Both the position numbers and the translations under genes were made by a program. Positions 31,303-45,205 of a DNA stretch of 64,000 nt are shown piece after piece (position 1 is the first letter of the stretch; every line of letters begins with the position of its first letter). The stretch comes from Gibbula magus. Taxonomy: Eukaryota; Mollusca; Gastropoda; Trochida; Trochidae. The notes beneath the pieces were generated by a model, which searched no databases, was not told where the DNA came from, and saw only the letters and a list, made by a program, of their open reading frames with translations. The DNA lies in assembly GCA_936450465.1 (NCBI GenBank), contig OW388304.1, forward strand, positions 14,861,061 through 14,925,060, given 5' to 3'.

Positions 31303-32067
31303 GATTGTGAAAAAAAGAACAATTGAATATCCAATATAATACAGAACATGTCAATATGGAATATACACAAATGTATGAGCAAGATATACATTAGAACTGA
31401 TTATAGAACTGTATATTACCTTCACATGCATATCTAAATGAAAATTACAATACATTAATTTCATATATATTTATATTTTATTGTTACATTTCTGCACTGT
31501 AAATTACCTTCACTTATTCTTAATGATATATCTGTATTATAATATTGTTAAATATGTACATCTTCATAATTATAATCAATTGTTTATAGGAAAAGGCCTT
31601 GTAAGTGGCTCCACTTGTGCCTGATCCATTTGACCTTTCTGTCAATAAAATATGTTTAAACCAACTGAATGATATTTACAATAATATCATGTAAGTAGTT
31701 AATGTTGCTCCATCGTTCAACTTCAATTAGCAAATTTCATACAAAAAGTGCATTAAGTCCATGATTGCTAAAATTTATCAATAAGGACCACTTTCATCCT
31801 AATACGGTTTCTTGCAAGATTCCTTCAACTGAATTGAAATTGAATTAAATTAAACTTAAATTCTGGCTGGCTAATTCAAGATAGAATCATTCAAGACAAG
31901 TACTATATCAAAGTTATTGGTTGTGAAATAAATAAACAAAACATTAATCTCACAAAATAATTTTTCACTGATCTAGATTAAGTCTTTGAAGGGCTAATAC
32001 AATTGAAATACACAACAAAGTATGGTTTTCTGGATAACAACTCATTTACTGTGAACATTCAACTGTG
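31303..32067. other. unannotated AT-rich sequence
   Basis: Nothing recognised. Confidence 0.4.
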
Positions 32068-32362
32068 ACATTTTTATACAATTGAAATCATTCTGTAAGA
32101 TGCCAATAGTTTCAATGACTATAAAGGTATTGGTTTCACAGGTTGGTGAAATAAATGAACAGAAGAAAGTTTGAATATTAATTAAGTTTAAATATGACAA
32201 CTTATCTATTGTGAACGGACACAACGTTTCGAATTATATGCTTACTCCTCACTCTTTATCAGGTGGGTTGTGGGCTGTGACAAGGTTAACTTGTTAAACC
32301 CCAAATAAAACCTGATGAAGGAGAAAGCATATACTCCGAAGCATCATGTATGTTCACAATAA
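32068..32362 (+). repeat. about 300-bp direct repeat, copy 2
   Basis: Matches 29310-29616 with few differences. In this copy the stem next to CCTGATGA is better paired (AGGAG...CTCC). Confidence 0.85.
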
Positions 32363-33062
32363 ATTGTTGTTATCCAGATTGATGCTGTTCCAATTGTTAT
32401 TCTTATGCATCAGATGCTAAACCATGCAACAAGGGAATACCATACATTTCAGCAAATGTGCCCTCACATTTCAAATGCATAACATTTCAGAATTTAGGAT
32501 GGTATCCCAATCTCACTGTGCTCCCCTATTGGTAACACCATTCATCTGGACATATCAAGATCCACTGTCCCCTAAACATGTGGTTTATAAAGGCCACGTT
32601 CACTTTCCCTATTACATTCTGCACACTCGTCTTGATACGATCATGAAATCCTTGCAATTGAGGGTTAATTTTGAAACGTTGCAGAACTCCTGCACATCAT
32701 GACACAGGAACTTGTTATTCATTGTCATGATTAGCCATAATTATATTATTAAAGTATAATTGGCATTTAGATAGTAAACATGTAAATTTGCTACATTTGG
32801 GACTACACCTTCACGATTACAAACTGTTAATCTTTTAACAAGAATGTGTACTAATGTAGGAAGTGAGATCCAAAATATAACAAGTTGTGAAGAAAACTTT
32901 TGAAAAGTAGGATATAACATTTAAGACAAAATTGAACGGGAATTTTGAAAGTTGGAATTTTGGTTCTGGTGGACAATTATCAAAATGTGATGAATATTGT
33001 CTTTAAAAAGCAAGATAATTTTGAATCCAATATGAAATCAAACTTTTGAAATTTGAAATAGT
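32363..33062. other. unannotated sequence before the satellite block
   Basis: A 92-codon plus-strand frame (32424-32702) shows no domain. Nothing else recognised. Confidence 0.4.
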
Positions 33063-36000
33063 TTAAAGTCATGTAGGCATGAACATTTTGAATTTGTGCC
33101 TAAAGGGAAATTTGGAATTTGGAATTAGTTGAATGGCACAAAGGCCCTGGTGGCGAATCATTAAGATGTGCTGAAATATTTTAGAAAAGCAAGATAATTT
33201 TGAATTTGTTCCTGAAGGGGAATCTGAAATTAGTTGAATGGCACAGAGGCCCTGGTGGCCCATCATTAAGATGTGCTGAAATATTTTAGAAAAGCAAGAT
33301 AATTTTGAATTTGTTCCTGAAGGGGAATCTGAAATTAGTTGAATGGCACAGAGGCCCTGGTGGCCCATCATTAAGATGTGCTGAAATATTTTAGAAAAGC
33401 AAGATAATTTTGAATTTGTTCCTAAAGGGAAATTTGAAATTTGGAAGTAGTTCAATGGCACAAAGGCCCTGGTGGCGAATTATTAAAATGAGGTGAACTA
33501 TTTTAGAAAAGCAAGATAATTTTGAATTTGTTCCTAAAGGGAAATTTGACATTTGGAATTAGTTGAATGGCACAAAGGCCCTGGTGGCCCATCATTAAGA
33601 TGTGCTGAAATGTTTTAGAAAAGCAAGATAATTTTGAATTTGTTCCTAAAAGGGAAATTTTAATTTGGAATTAGTTGAATGGCACAAAGGCCCTGGTGGC
33701 CCATCATTAAGATGTGCTGAAGTATTTTAGAAAAGCAAGATAATTTTGAAATTGTTCCTAAAGGGAAATTTGAAATTTGGAATTAGTTGAATGGCACAAA
33801 GGCCCTGGTGGCCCATCATTAAGTTGATCTGAAATGTTTTAGAAAAGCAAGATAATTTTGAATTTGTTCCTAAAGGGAAATTTTAATTTGGAATTAGTTG
33901 AATGGCACAAAGGCCCTGGTGGCCCATCATTAAGTTGATCTGAAATATTTTAGAAAAGCAAGATAATTTTGAATCCCAATTGAAAAGTCATTTTCAAAAT
34001 TGAAGTTAGTTGAAAGGCAATGAAGCCTTTATGTGCTGAAATATTTAAAGAAAAACAAGCTAATTTTGAACTCATCCGAGAGGGGAATTTCAAAATTTGG
34101 AATAAGTTGAAAGCAACTTAGGTCTTGGTGGACAATTAATAAAATGTGATGAAATATTTTAGAAAAGCAAGATAATTTTGAAATTGTTCCAAAAGGGAAA
34201 TTTTAAATTTGGAATTAGTTGAATGGCACAAAGGCCCTGGTGGCCCATCATTAAGTTGATCTGAAATGTTTTAGAAAAGCAAGATAATTTTGAATTTGTT
34301 CCTAAAGGGAAATTTTAATTTGGAATTAGTTGAATGGCACAAAGGCCCTGGTGGCGAATCATTAAGATGTGCTGAAATATTTTAGAAAAGCAAGATAATT
34401 TTGAATTTGTTCCTGAAGGGGAATCTGAAATTAGTTGAATGGCACAGAGGCCCTGGTGGCCCATCATTAAGATGTGCTGAAATATTTTAGAAAAGCAAGA
34501 TAATTTTGAATTTGTTCCTAAAGGGAAATTTTAAATTTGGAATTAGTTGAATGGCACAAAGGCCCTGGTCGCCCATCATTAAGATGTGCTGAAATGCTTT
34601 AGAAAAGCAAGATAATTTTGAATTTGTTCCTAAAGGGAAATTTAAATTTGGAATTAGTTGAATGGCACAAAGGCCCTGGTGGCCCATCATTAAGATGTGC
34701 TGAAATATTTTAGAAAAGCAAGATAATTTTGAATTTGTTCCTAAAGGGAAATTTGACATTTGGAATTAGTTGAATGGCACAAAGGCCCTGGTGGCCCATC
34801 ATTAATATGTGCTGAAATGTTTTAGAAAAGCAAGATAATTTTGAAATTGTTCCTAAAGGGAAATTTGAAATTTGGAATTAGTTGAATGGCACAAAGGCCC
34901 TGGTCGCCCATCATTAAGATGTGCTGAAATGCTTTAGAAAAGCAAGATAATTTTGAATTTGTTCCTAAAGGGAAATTTAAATTTGGAATTAGTTGAATGG
35001 CACAAAGGCCCTGGTGGCCCATCATTAAGATGTGCTGAAATATTTTAGAAAAGCAAGATAATTTTGAATTTGTTCCTAAAGGGAAATTTGACATTTGGAA
35101 TTAGTTGAATGGCACAAAGGCCCTGGTGGCCCATCATTAATATGTGCTGAAATGTTTTAGAAAAGCAAGATAATTTTGAAATTGTTCCTAAAGGGAAATT
35201 TGAAATTTGGAATTAGTTGAATTGCACAAAGGCCCTGGTGGCCCATCATTAAGTTGATCTGAAATATTTTAGAAAAGCAAGATAATTTTGAATTTGTTCC
35301 TAAAAGGGAAATTTAAATTTGGAATTAGTTGAATGGCACAAAGGCCCTGGTGGCCCATCATTAAGCTGTGCTGAAATATTTTTAAAAAGCAAGATAATTT
35401 TGAATTTGTTCCTAAAGGGAAATTTAAATTTGGAATTAGTTGAATGGCACAAAGGCCCTGGTGGCCCATCATTAAGTTGATCTGAAATATTTTAGAAAAG
35501 CAAGATAATTTTGAATCCCAATTGAAAAGTCATTTTCAAAATTGAAGCTAGTTGAAAGGCACTGAAGCCTTTATGTGCTGAAATATTTTAAGAAAAACAA
35601 GCTAATTTTGAACTCATCCGAGAGGGGAATTTTAAAATTTGGAATAAGTTGAAAGCAACTTAGGTCTTGGTGGACAATTAATAAAATGTGATGAACTATT
35701 TTAGAAAAGCAAGAACATTTTGAGTTTGTTCCTAAAGGGAAATTTGAAATTTGGAATAAGTTGAATGGGATCATCATTAAGATGAGCTGAAATATTTCAG
35801 AAAAGCAAATTTTTTTTGAATCCGATCTGAAAGGGGATTTATAAAATTAGAATTAGTTGAAGGGTTCTGAGGCCTTTATGTGCTGAAATACTTTAAGATA
35901 ATAATATAATCCAATCCGAGAGGGGAATTTTGAAATTTGGAATAAGTTGAAAGGTACTTAGACCCTGGTGAACCATTAATGGTATTAACATATGATGAAT

Positions 36001-36200
36001 TTTGTTTTAAATAAGCAAGATAAGTTTGAATCCAATCAGAAAGGACATTTTCAAAATAGTTTAAAGGCACGTATGCCCTGGTGGACCATCAGTAAGATGT
36101 GCTGAAAGAATTTAGAAATGCAATATCACTTTGAATCCAATCCGAAAAGGGAATTTTTTAATTTAGTTGAAATGCACTTAGTGGACCATCATTAAAACGT
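33063..36200. repeat. satellite A: tandem array, 105-112-bp unit, about 25-28 copies
   Basis: Each unit contains GGAATTAGTTGAATGGCACA, AGGCCCTGGTGGCCCATCAT, and AGAAAAGCAAGATAATTTTG. Spacing of GCACA-AGGCCCTGG is 105, 105, 112, 112 and so on. Triplets of units repeat almost exactly at 335 bp (34487 and 34822). A divergent block (ATTGAAAAGTCATTTTCAAA...) occurs at 33975-34160 and 35515-35690, marking a larger duplication of about 1.54 kb. Units degrade toward the right edge. Minus-strand frames of 60-130 codons are by-products. Confidence 0.95.
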
Positions 36201-36745
36201 GCAGACAATTACCTAGAAAAGGATCAAAAAAGGATATTTTGAAATTTTGATTAATTTGAAAAATTTAATTTGTTAAAATATGTTAAAATTTAAAAAGTAA
36301 GAGGAAGTTCACTGTCGATATTGTGATCCAAAATAAAGCAATGTTAAATCATTGACCTGCTTTGAAATATTTTGAAATATTTTAAAGACAAATTTGGAAT
36401 GTGTTCAAACAAACTTGATCATTGAATATAACTATAATTATATCATATACATAATATAGATATATAATACAAAATTAAATTAATTTAATTAGATCATGAA
36501 TAAAAAGAACATTGCATTGCACTGCAGGATCGTTCCAAAAGTACAATTTGTTAAACACTACAGAAGTTGTGATCCAAAATATAAAAAAGTTAAATCATGA
36601 ACTTGTGCTGACATTTAGAAAGATCAAGATAATTTTTGGAATGACTTCAAAAGAACTATGGTTATTATATTTACATAAGAAAAACATGCTGTTTAGGTAA
36701 TAAATATTAATATTGTTATATATAGGGTCAGGCCATCTGCACTAG
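36201..36745. repeat. transition between satellites A and B
   Basis: Degenerate units carry features of both neighbours: TGTGATCCAAAATA-AA-AATGTTAA and GATCAAGATAATTTTTGGAATGACTTC (B-like) alongside GAAATATTTTGAAATATTTTAAAG (A-like). Confidence 0.65.
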
Positions 36746-39700
36746 TTTACCTTTCGGGGATGCGTCCCTTACGGATCGTCCCAAAAGTAAAAGATGTAGA
36801 ACTAATGCAGATATTGTCATTCAAAATATAACAATGTTAAGATAGTGAAGTTGGGCTAAAGTTTCTTTAGAAAGATCAAGATTATTTTTAGAATAACTTC
36901 AAAAGAACTTTGGTTATTATATTGACATTAGAATAACATGTTATCTAAATCATGAATTAAAGATATTGTTATATATAGGATCAGGCCATCTGCACTAGTA
37001 CAAACTGTTTACCTTTTGGGGACGCGTCCCTTACGGATCGTCCCAAAAGTAAAAGATGTAGAACTAATGCAGATATTGTCATCCAAAATATAACAATGTT
37101 AAGATAGTGAAGTTGGGCTAAAGGTCAAGATTATTTTTGGGAAAGACTTCGAAAGAACTTGGGTTACCATATTTACATTAGAAGAACATGTTATTTAAAT
37201 GATGAATTAAAGATATTGTTATATATAGGATCAGGCCATCTGCACTAGTACAAACTTTTTACCTTTTAGGGACGCGTCCCTTACGGATCGTCCCAAAAGT
37301 AAAAGATGTAGAACTAATGCAGATATTGTCATCCAAAATATAACAATGTTAAGATAGTGAAGTTGGGCTAAAGTTTCTTTAGAAAGATCAAGATTATTTT
37401 TAGAATGACTTCAAAAGAACTTTGGTTATTATATTTACATTAGAAGAACATGTTATTTAAATCATGAATTAAAGATATTGTTATATATGGGATCAGGCCA
37501 TCTGCACTAGTACAAACTGTTTACCATTTGGGGACGCGTCCCTTACGGATCGTCCCAAAAGTAAAAGATGTAGAACTAATGCAGATATTGTGATCCAAAA
37601 TATAACAATGTTAAGATAGTGAAGTTGGGCTAAAGTTTCTTTAGAAAGATCAAGATTATTTTTAGAATGACTTCAAAAGAACTTTGGTTATTATATTTAC
37701 ATAAGAAGAACATGTTATTTAAATCATGAATTAAAGATATTGTTATATATAGGATCAGGCCATCTGCACTAGTACAAACTGTTTACCTTTTGGGGACGCG
37801 TCCCTTACGGATCGTCCCAAAAGTAAAAGATGTAGAACTAATGCAGAGATTGTCATCCAAAATATAACAATGTTAAGATAGTGAAGTTGGGCTAAAGGTC
37901 AAGATTAGTTTTGGGAAAGACTTCGAAAGAACTTGGGTTACCATATTTACATTAGAAGAACATGTTATTTAAATGATGAACTAAAGATATTGTTATATAT
38001 AGGATCAGGCCATCTGCACTAGTACAAACTGTTTACCTTTTGGGGACGCGTCCCTTACGGATCGTCCCAAAAGTAAAAGATGTAGAACTAATGCAGATAT
38101 TGTGATCCAAAATATAACAATGTTAAGATAGTGAAGTTGGGCTAAAGTTTCTTTAGAAAGATCAAGATTATTTTTAGAATGACTTCAAAAGAACTTTGGT
38201 TATTATATTTACATAAGAAGAACATGTTATTTAAATCATGAATTAAAGATATTGTTATATATAGGATCAGGCCATCTGCACTAGTACAAACTGTTTACCT
38301 TTTGGGGACGCGTCCCTTACGGATCGTCCCAAAAGTAAAAGATTTAGAACTAATGCAGAGATTGTCATCCAAAATATAACAATGTTAAGATAGTGAAGTT
38401 GGGCTAAAGGTCAAGATTAGTTTTGGGAAAGACTTCGAAAGAACTTGGGTTACCATATTTACATTAGAAGAACATGTTATTTAAATGATGAACTAAAGAT
38501 ATTGTTATATATAGGATCAGGCCATCTGCACTAGTACAAACTGTTTACCTTTTGGGGACGCGTCCCTTACGGATCGTCCCAAAAGTAAAAGATGTAGAAC
38601 TAAAGCAGATATTGCGATCCAAAATATAACAATGTTAAGATAGTGAAGTTGGGCTAAAGTTTCTTTAGAAAGATCAAGATTATTTTTAGAATGACTTCAA
38701 AAGAACTTTGGTTATTATATTTACATTAGAAGAACATGTTATTTAAATCATGAATTAAAGATATTGTTATATATAGGATCAGGCCATTTGCACTAGTACA
38801 AACTGTTTACCTTTTGGGAACGCGTCCCTTACGGATCGTCCCAAAAGTAAAAGATTTAGAACTAATGCAGATATTGTCATCCAAAATATAACAATGTTAA
38901 GATAGTGAAGTTGGGCTAAAGGTCAAGATTATTTTTGGGAAAGACTTCGAAAGAACTTGGGTTACCATATTTACATTAGAAGAACATGTTATTTAAATGA
39001 TGAATTAAAGATATTGTTATATATAGGATCAGGCCATCTGCACTAGTACAAACTTTTTACCTTTTGGGGACGCGTCCCTTATGGATCGTCCCAAAAGTAA
39101 AAGATGTAGAACTAATGCAGATATTGTCATCCAAAATATAACAATGTTAAGTTAGTGAAGTTGAACTAAAGTTTCTTTAGAAAGATCAAGATTATTCTTA
39201 GAATGACTTCAAAAGAACTTTGGTTATTATATTTACATTAGAAGAACATGTTATTTAAATGATGAATTAAAGATATTGTTATATATGGGATCAGGCCATC
39301 TGCACTAGTACAAACTGTTTACCTTTTGGGGACGCGTCCCTTACGGATCGTCCCAAAAGTAAAAGATTTAGAACTAATGCAGATATTGTCATCCAAAATA
39401 TAACAATGTTAAATAGTGAATTTGGGTTAAAGGTCAAGAATATTTTTTGGAATGACTTCGAAAGAACTTGGATCACCATATTCACATTAGAAGAACATGT
39501 TATTTAAATGATGAATTAAAAATATTGTTATATATAGGATCAGGCCATCTGCACTAGTACAAACTGTCTACCTTTTGGGGACGCGTCCCTTACGGATCTT
39601 CCCAAAAGTAAAAGATGAAGAACTAAAGCAGATATTGCGATCCAAAATATAACAATGTTAAGATAGTGAAGTTGGGCTAAAGTTTCTTTAGAAAGATCAA

Positions 39701-41012
39701 GATTATTTTTAGAATGACTTCAAAAGAACTTTGGTTATTATATTTACATTAGAAGAACATGTTATTTAAATCATGAATTAAAGATATTGTTATATATAGG
39801 ATCAGGCCATTTGCACTAGTACAAACTGTTTACCTTTTGGGAACGCGTCCCTTACGGATCGTCCCAAAAGTAAAAGATTTAGAACTAATGCAGATATTGT
39901 CATCCAAAATATAACAATGTTAAGATAGTGAAGTTGGGCTAAAGGTCAAGATTATTTTTGGGAAAGACTTCGAAAGAACTTGGGTTACCATATTTACATT
40001 AGAAGAACATGTTATTTAAATGATGAATTAAAGATATTGTTATATATAGGATCAGGCCATCTGCACTAGTACAAACTTTTTACCTTTTAGGGACGCGTCC
40101 CTTACGGATCGTCCCAAAAGTAAAAGATGTAGAACTAATGCAGATATTGTCATCCAAAATATAACAATGTTAAGATAGTGAAGTTGAACTAAAGTTTCTT
40201 TAGAAAGATCAAGATTATTTTTAGAATGACTTCAAAAGAACTTTGGTTATTATATTTACATTAGAAGAACATGTTATTTAAATGATGAATTAAAGATATT
40301 GTTATATATGGGATCAGGCCATCTGCACTAGTACAAACTGTTTACCTTTTGGGGACGCGTCCCTTACGGATCGTCCCAAAAGTAAAAGATTTAGAACTAA
40401 TGCAGATATTGTCATCCAAAATATAACAATGTTAAATAGTGAATTTGGGTTAAAGGTCAAGAATATTTTTTGGAATGACTTTGAAAGAACTTGGATCACC
40501 ATATTCACATTAGAAGAACATGTTATTTAAATGATGAATTAAAAATATTGTTATATATAGGATCAGGCCATCTGCACTAGTACAAACTGTCTACCTTTTG
40601 GGGACGCGTCCCTTACGGATCTTCCCAAAAGTAAAAGATGAAGAACTAATGCAGATATTGCGATCCAAAATATAACAATGTTAAGATAGTGAAGTTGGGC
40701 TAGAGTTTCTTTAGAAAGATCAAGATTATTTTTAGAATGACTTCAAAAGAACTTTGGTTATTATATTTACATTAGAAAAACATGCTATTTAGATAATAAA
40801 TATTAATATTGTTTATATATAGGATCAGGCCATCTGCACTAGTAAAAACTGTTTACCTTTTGGGGATGCGTCCCTTACGGATCGTCCCAAAAGTAAAAGA
40901 TTTAGAACTAATGCAGATATTGTCATCCAAAATATAACAATGTTAAGATAGTGAAGTTGGGCTGAAGGTTAAGAATATTTTTTGGAATGACTTCTAAAGA
41001 ACTTGGGTTACC

Positions 41013-41098
41013 ATATTTACATTAGAGTGAGTGAGTGAGTTATTGTTTAACGCCGCTTCGGGAGTATTGCAGCCATTAGCGGCGATATTTACATTAGA
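41013..41098 (+). mobile_element. 58-bp short repeat inserted in satellite B, with 14-bp target duplication (copy 1)
   Basis: Insertion 41027-41084 (GTGAGTGAGTGAGTTATTG...TTAGCGGCG) is flanked by ATATTTACATTAGA at 41013-41026 and 41085-41098. The flank is normal satellite B sequence. Confidence 0.9.
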
Positions 41099-44000
41099 AG
41101 AACATGTTATTTAAATGATGAATTAAAGATATTGTTATATATAGGATCAGGCCATCTGCACTAGTACAACTTTTTACCTTTCAGGGATGCGTCCCTTACG
41201 GATCGTCCCAAAAGTAAAAGATGTAGAACTAATGCAGATATTGTCATCCAAAATATAACAATGTTAAGATAGTGAAGTTGAACTAAAGTTTCTTTAGAAA
41301 GATCAAGATTATTTTTAGAATGACTTCAAAAGAACTTTGGTTATTATATTTACATTAGAAGAACATGTTATTTAAATGATGAATTAAAGATATTGTTATA
41401 TATGGGATCAGGCCATCTGCACTAGTACAAACTGTTTACCTTTTGGGGACGCGTCCCTTACGGATCGTCCCAAAAGTAAAAGATTTAGAACTAATGCAGA
41501 TATTGTCATCCAAAATATAACAATGTTAAATAGTGAATTTGGGTTAAAGGTCAAGAATATTTTTTGGAATGACTTCTAAAGAACTTGGGTTACCATATTT
41601 ACATTAGAAGAACATGTTATTTAAATGATGAACTAAAGATATTGTTATATATAGGATCAGGCCATCTGCACTAGTACAAACTGTTTACCTTTTGGGGACG
41701 CGTCCCTTACGGATCGTCCCAAAAGTAAAAGATGTAGAACTAAAGCAGATATTGCGATCCAAAATATAACAATGTTAAGATAGTGAAGTTGGGCTAAAGT
41801 TTCTTTAGAAAGATCAAGATTATTTTTAGAATGACTTCAAAAGAACTTTGGTTATTATATTTACATTAGAAGAACATGTTATTTAAATCATGAATTAAAG
41901 ATATTGTTATATATAGGATCAGGCCATTTGCACTAGTACAAACTGTTTACCTTTTGGGAACGCGTCCCTTACGGATCGTCCCAAAAGTAAAAGATTTAGA
42001 ACTAATGCAGATATTGTCATCCAAAATATAACAATGTTAAGATAGTGAAGTTGGGCTAAAGTTCAAGATTATTTTTGGGAAAGACTTCGAAAGAACTTGG
42101 GTTACCATATTTACATTAGAAGAACATGTTATTTAAATGATGAATTAAAGATATTGTTATATATAGGATCAGGCCATCTGCACTAGTACAAACTTTTTAC
42201 CTTTTAGGGACGCGTCCCTTACGGATCGTCCCAAAAGTAAAAGATGTAGAACTAATGCAGATATTGTCATCCAAAATATAACAATGTTAAGATAGTGAAG
42301 TTGAACTAAAGTTTCTTTAGAAAGATCAAGATTATTTTTAGAATGACTTCAAAAGAACTTTGGTTATTATATTTACATTAGAAGAACATGTTATTTAAAT
42401 GATGAATTAAAGATATTGTTATATATGGGATCAGGCCATCTGCACTAGTACAAACTGTTTACCTTTTGGGGACGCGTCCCTTACGGATCGTCCCAAAAGT
42501 AAAAGATTTAGAACTAATGCAGATATTGCGATCCAAAATATAACAATGTTAAATAGTGAATTTGGGTTAAAGGTCAAGAAGATTTTTTGGAATGACTTCG
42601 AAAGAACTTGGATCACCATATTCACATTAGAAGAACATGTTATTTAAATGATGAATTAAAAATATTGTTATATATAGGATCAGACCATCTGCACTAGTAC
42701 AAACTGTCTACCTTTTGGGGACGCGTCCCTTACGGATCTTCCCAAAAGTAAAAGATGAAGAACTAAAGCAGATATTGCGATCCAAAATATAACAATGTTA
42801 AGATAGTGAAGTTGGGCTAAAGTTTCTTTAGAAAGATCAAGATTATTTTTAGAATGACTTCAAAAGAACTTTGGTTATTATATTTACATTAGAAGAACAT
42901 GTTATTTAAATCATGAATTAAAGATATTGTTATATATAGGATCAGGCCATTTGCACTAGTACAAACTGTTTACCTTTTGGGAACGCGTCCCTTACGGATC
43001 GTCCCAAAAGTAAAAGATTTAGAACTAATGCAGATATTGTCATCCAAAATATAACAATGTTAAGATAGTGAAGTTTGGCTAAAGGTCAAGATTATTTTTG
43101 GGAAAGACTTCGAAAGAACTTGGGTTACCATATTTACATTAGAAGAACATGTTATTTAAATGATGAATTAAAGATATTGTTATATATAGGATCAGGCCAT
43201 CTGCACTAGTACAAACTTTTTACCTTTTAGGGACGCGTCCCTTACGGATCGTCCCAAAAGTAAAAGATGTAGAACTAATGCAGATATTGTCATCCAAAAT
43301 ATAACAATGTTAAGATAGTGAAGTTGAACTAAAGTTTCTTTAGAAAGATCAAGATTATTTTTAGAATGACTTCAAAAGAACTTTGGTTATTATATTTACA
43401 TTAGAAGAAAATGTTATTTAAATGATGAATTAAAGATATTGTTATATATGGGATCAGGCCATCTGCACTAGTACAAACTGTTTACCTTTTGGGGACGCGT
43501 CCCTTACGGATCGTCCCAAAAGTAAAAGATTTAGAACTAATGCAGATATTGTCATCCAAAATATAACAATGTTAAATAGTGAATTTGGGTTAAAGGTCAA
43601 GAATATTTTTTGGAATGACTTTGAAAGAACTTGGATCACCATATTCACATTAGAAGAACATGTTATTTAAATGATGAATTACAAATATTGTTATATATAG
43701 GATCAGGCCATCTGCACTAGTACAAACTGTCTACCTTTTGGGGACGCGTCCCTTACGGATCTTCCCAAAAGTAAAAGATGAAGAACTAATGCAGATATTG
43801 CGATCCAAAATATAACAATGTTAAGATAGTGAAGTTGGGCTAGAGTTTCTTTAGAAAGATCAAGATTATTTTTAGAATGACTTCAAAAGAACTTTGGTTA
43901 TTATATTTACATTAGAAAAACATGCTATTTAGATAATAAATATTAATATTGTTTATATATAGGATCAGGCCATCTGCACTAGTAAAAACTGTTTACCTTT

Positions 44001-44152
44001 TGGGGATGCGTCCCTTACGGATCGTCCCAAAAGTAAAAGATTTAGAACTAATGCAGATATTGTCATCCAAAATATAACAATGTTAAGATAGTGAAGTTGG
44101 GCTGAAGGTTAAGAATATTTTTTGGAATGACTTCTAAAGAACTTGGGTTACC

Positions 44153-44238
44153 ATATTTACATTAGAGTGAGTGAGTGAGTTATTGTTTAACGCCGCTTCG
44201 GGAGTATTGCAGCCATTAGCGGCGATATTTACATTAGA
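44153..44238 (+). mobile_element. 58-bp short repeat inserted in satellite B, with 14-bp target duplication (copy 2)
   Basis: Identical to 41013-41098, exactly 3140 bp downstream. It was copied with the higher-order unit rather than inserted twice. Confidence 0.9.
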
Positions 44239-45205
44239 AGAACATGTTATTTAAATGATGAATTAAAGATATTGTTATATATAGGATCAGGCCATCTGCA
44301 CTAGTACAACTTTTTACCTTTCAGGGATGCGTCCCTTACGGATCGTCCCAAAAGTAAAAGATGTAGAACTAATGCAGATATTGTCATCCAAAATATAACA
44401 ATGTTAAGATAGTGAAGTTGAACTAAAGTTTCTTTAGAAAGATCAAGATTATTTTTAGAATGACTTCAAAAGAACCTTGGTTATTATATTTACATTAGAA
44501 GAACATGTTATTTAAATCATGAATTAAAGATATTGTTATATATAGGATCAGGCCATCTGCACTAGCACAAACTTTTTACCTTTTGGGGACGCGTCCTTTA
44601 TGGATCGTCCCAAAAGTAAAAGATGTAGAACTAAAGCAGATATTGCGATCCAAAATATAACAATGTTAAGATAGTGAAGTTGGGCTAAAGTTTCTTTAGA
44701 AAGATCAAGATTATTTTTAGAATGACTTCAAAAGAACCTTGGTTATTATATTTACATTAGAAGAACATGTTATTTAAATCATGAATTAAAGATACTGTTA
44801 TATATAGGATCAGGCCATCTGCACTAGAACAAACTTTTTACCTTTTGGAGACGCGTCCCTTACGGATCGTCCCAAAAGTAAAAGATTTAGAACTAATGCA
44901 GATATTGTCATCCAAAATATAACAATGTTAAGTTAATGAAGTTGGGCTAAAGGTCAAGAATATTTTTTGGAATGACTTCGAAAGAACTTGGGTTTCAATA
45001 TTTACATTAGAAGAACATGTTATTTAAATGATGAATTAAAGATATTGTTATATATAGGATCAGGCCATCTGCACTAGTACAAACTGTTTACCTTTTGGGG
45101 ACGCGTCCCTTACGGATCGTCCCAAAAGTAAAAGATGTAGAACTAATGCAGATATTGTGATTCAAAATATAACAATGTTAAATAGTGAAGTTGGGCTAAA
45201 GGTCC

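Larger units (their letters stand above)
36746..45205. repeat. satellite B: about 33 units of roughly 256 bp with higher-order structure
   Basis: Units alternate between a type of about 261 bp (AAGTTTCTTTAGAAAGATC) and one of about 251 bp (AAAGGTCAAGATTA, lacking that stretch), giving a dimer of about 512 bp. A 1023-bp period (39291/40314) and a 3140-bp period (39291/42431, 40314/43454, 38581/41721) show higher-order amplification. Every unit has CTTTTGGGGACGCGTCCC followed by TTACGGATCGTCCCAAAAG, a nested palindrome. A recurrent 64-codon minus-strand frame is a by-product. Confidence 0.95.

Noticed and set aside
29310..32362. Active hammerhead ribozyme
   Set aside because: CTGATGA is present but the GAAA of the core reads GAAG and stem II is poor in copy 1.
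33069..35472. Repeat-encoded peptides in satellite A (HQGLCAIQLIPN-type)
   Set aside because: The 105-112-bp unit length changes frame between copies and the frames end wherever a unit varies.
39291..43648. Four copies of a 64-codon minus-strand frame
   Set aside because: They are segments of satellite B units repeated at 1023 and 3140 bp; no ATG context, domain or codon bias supports coding.
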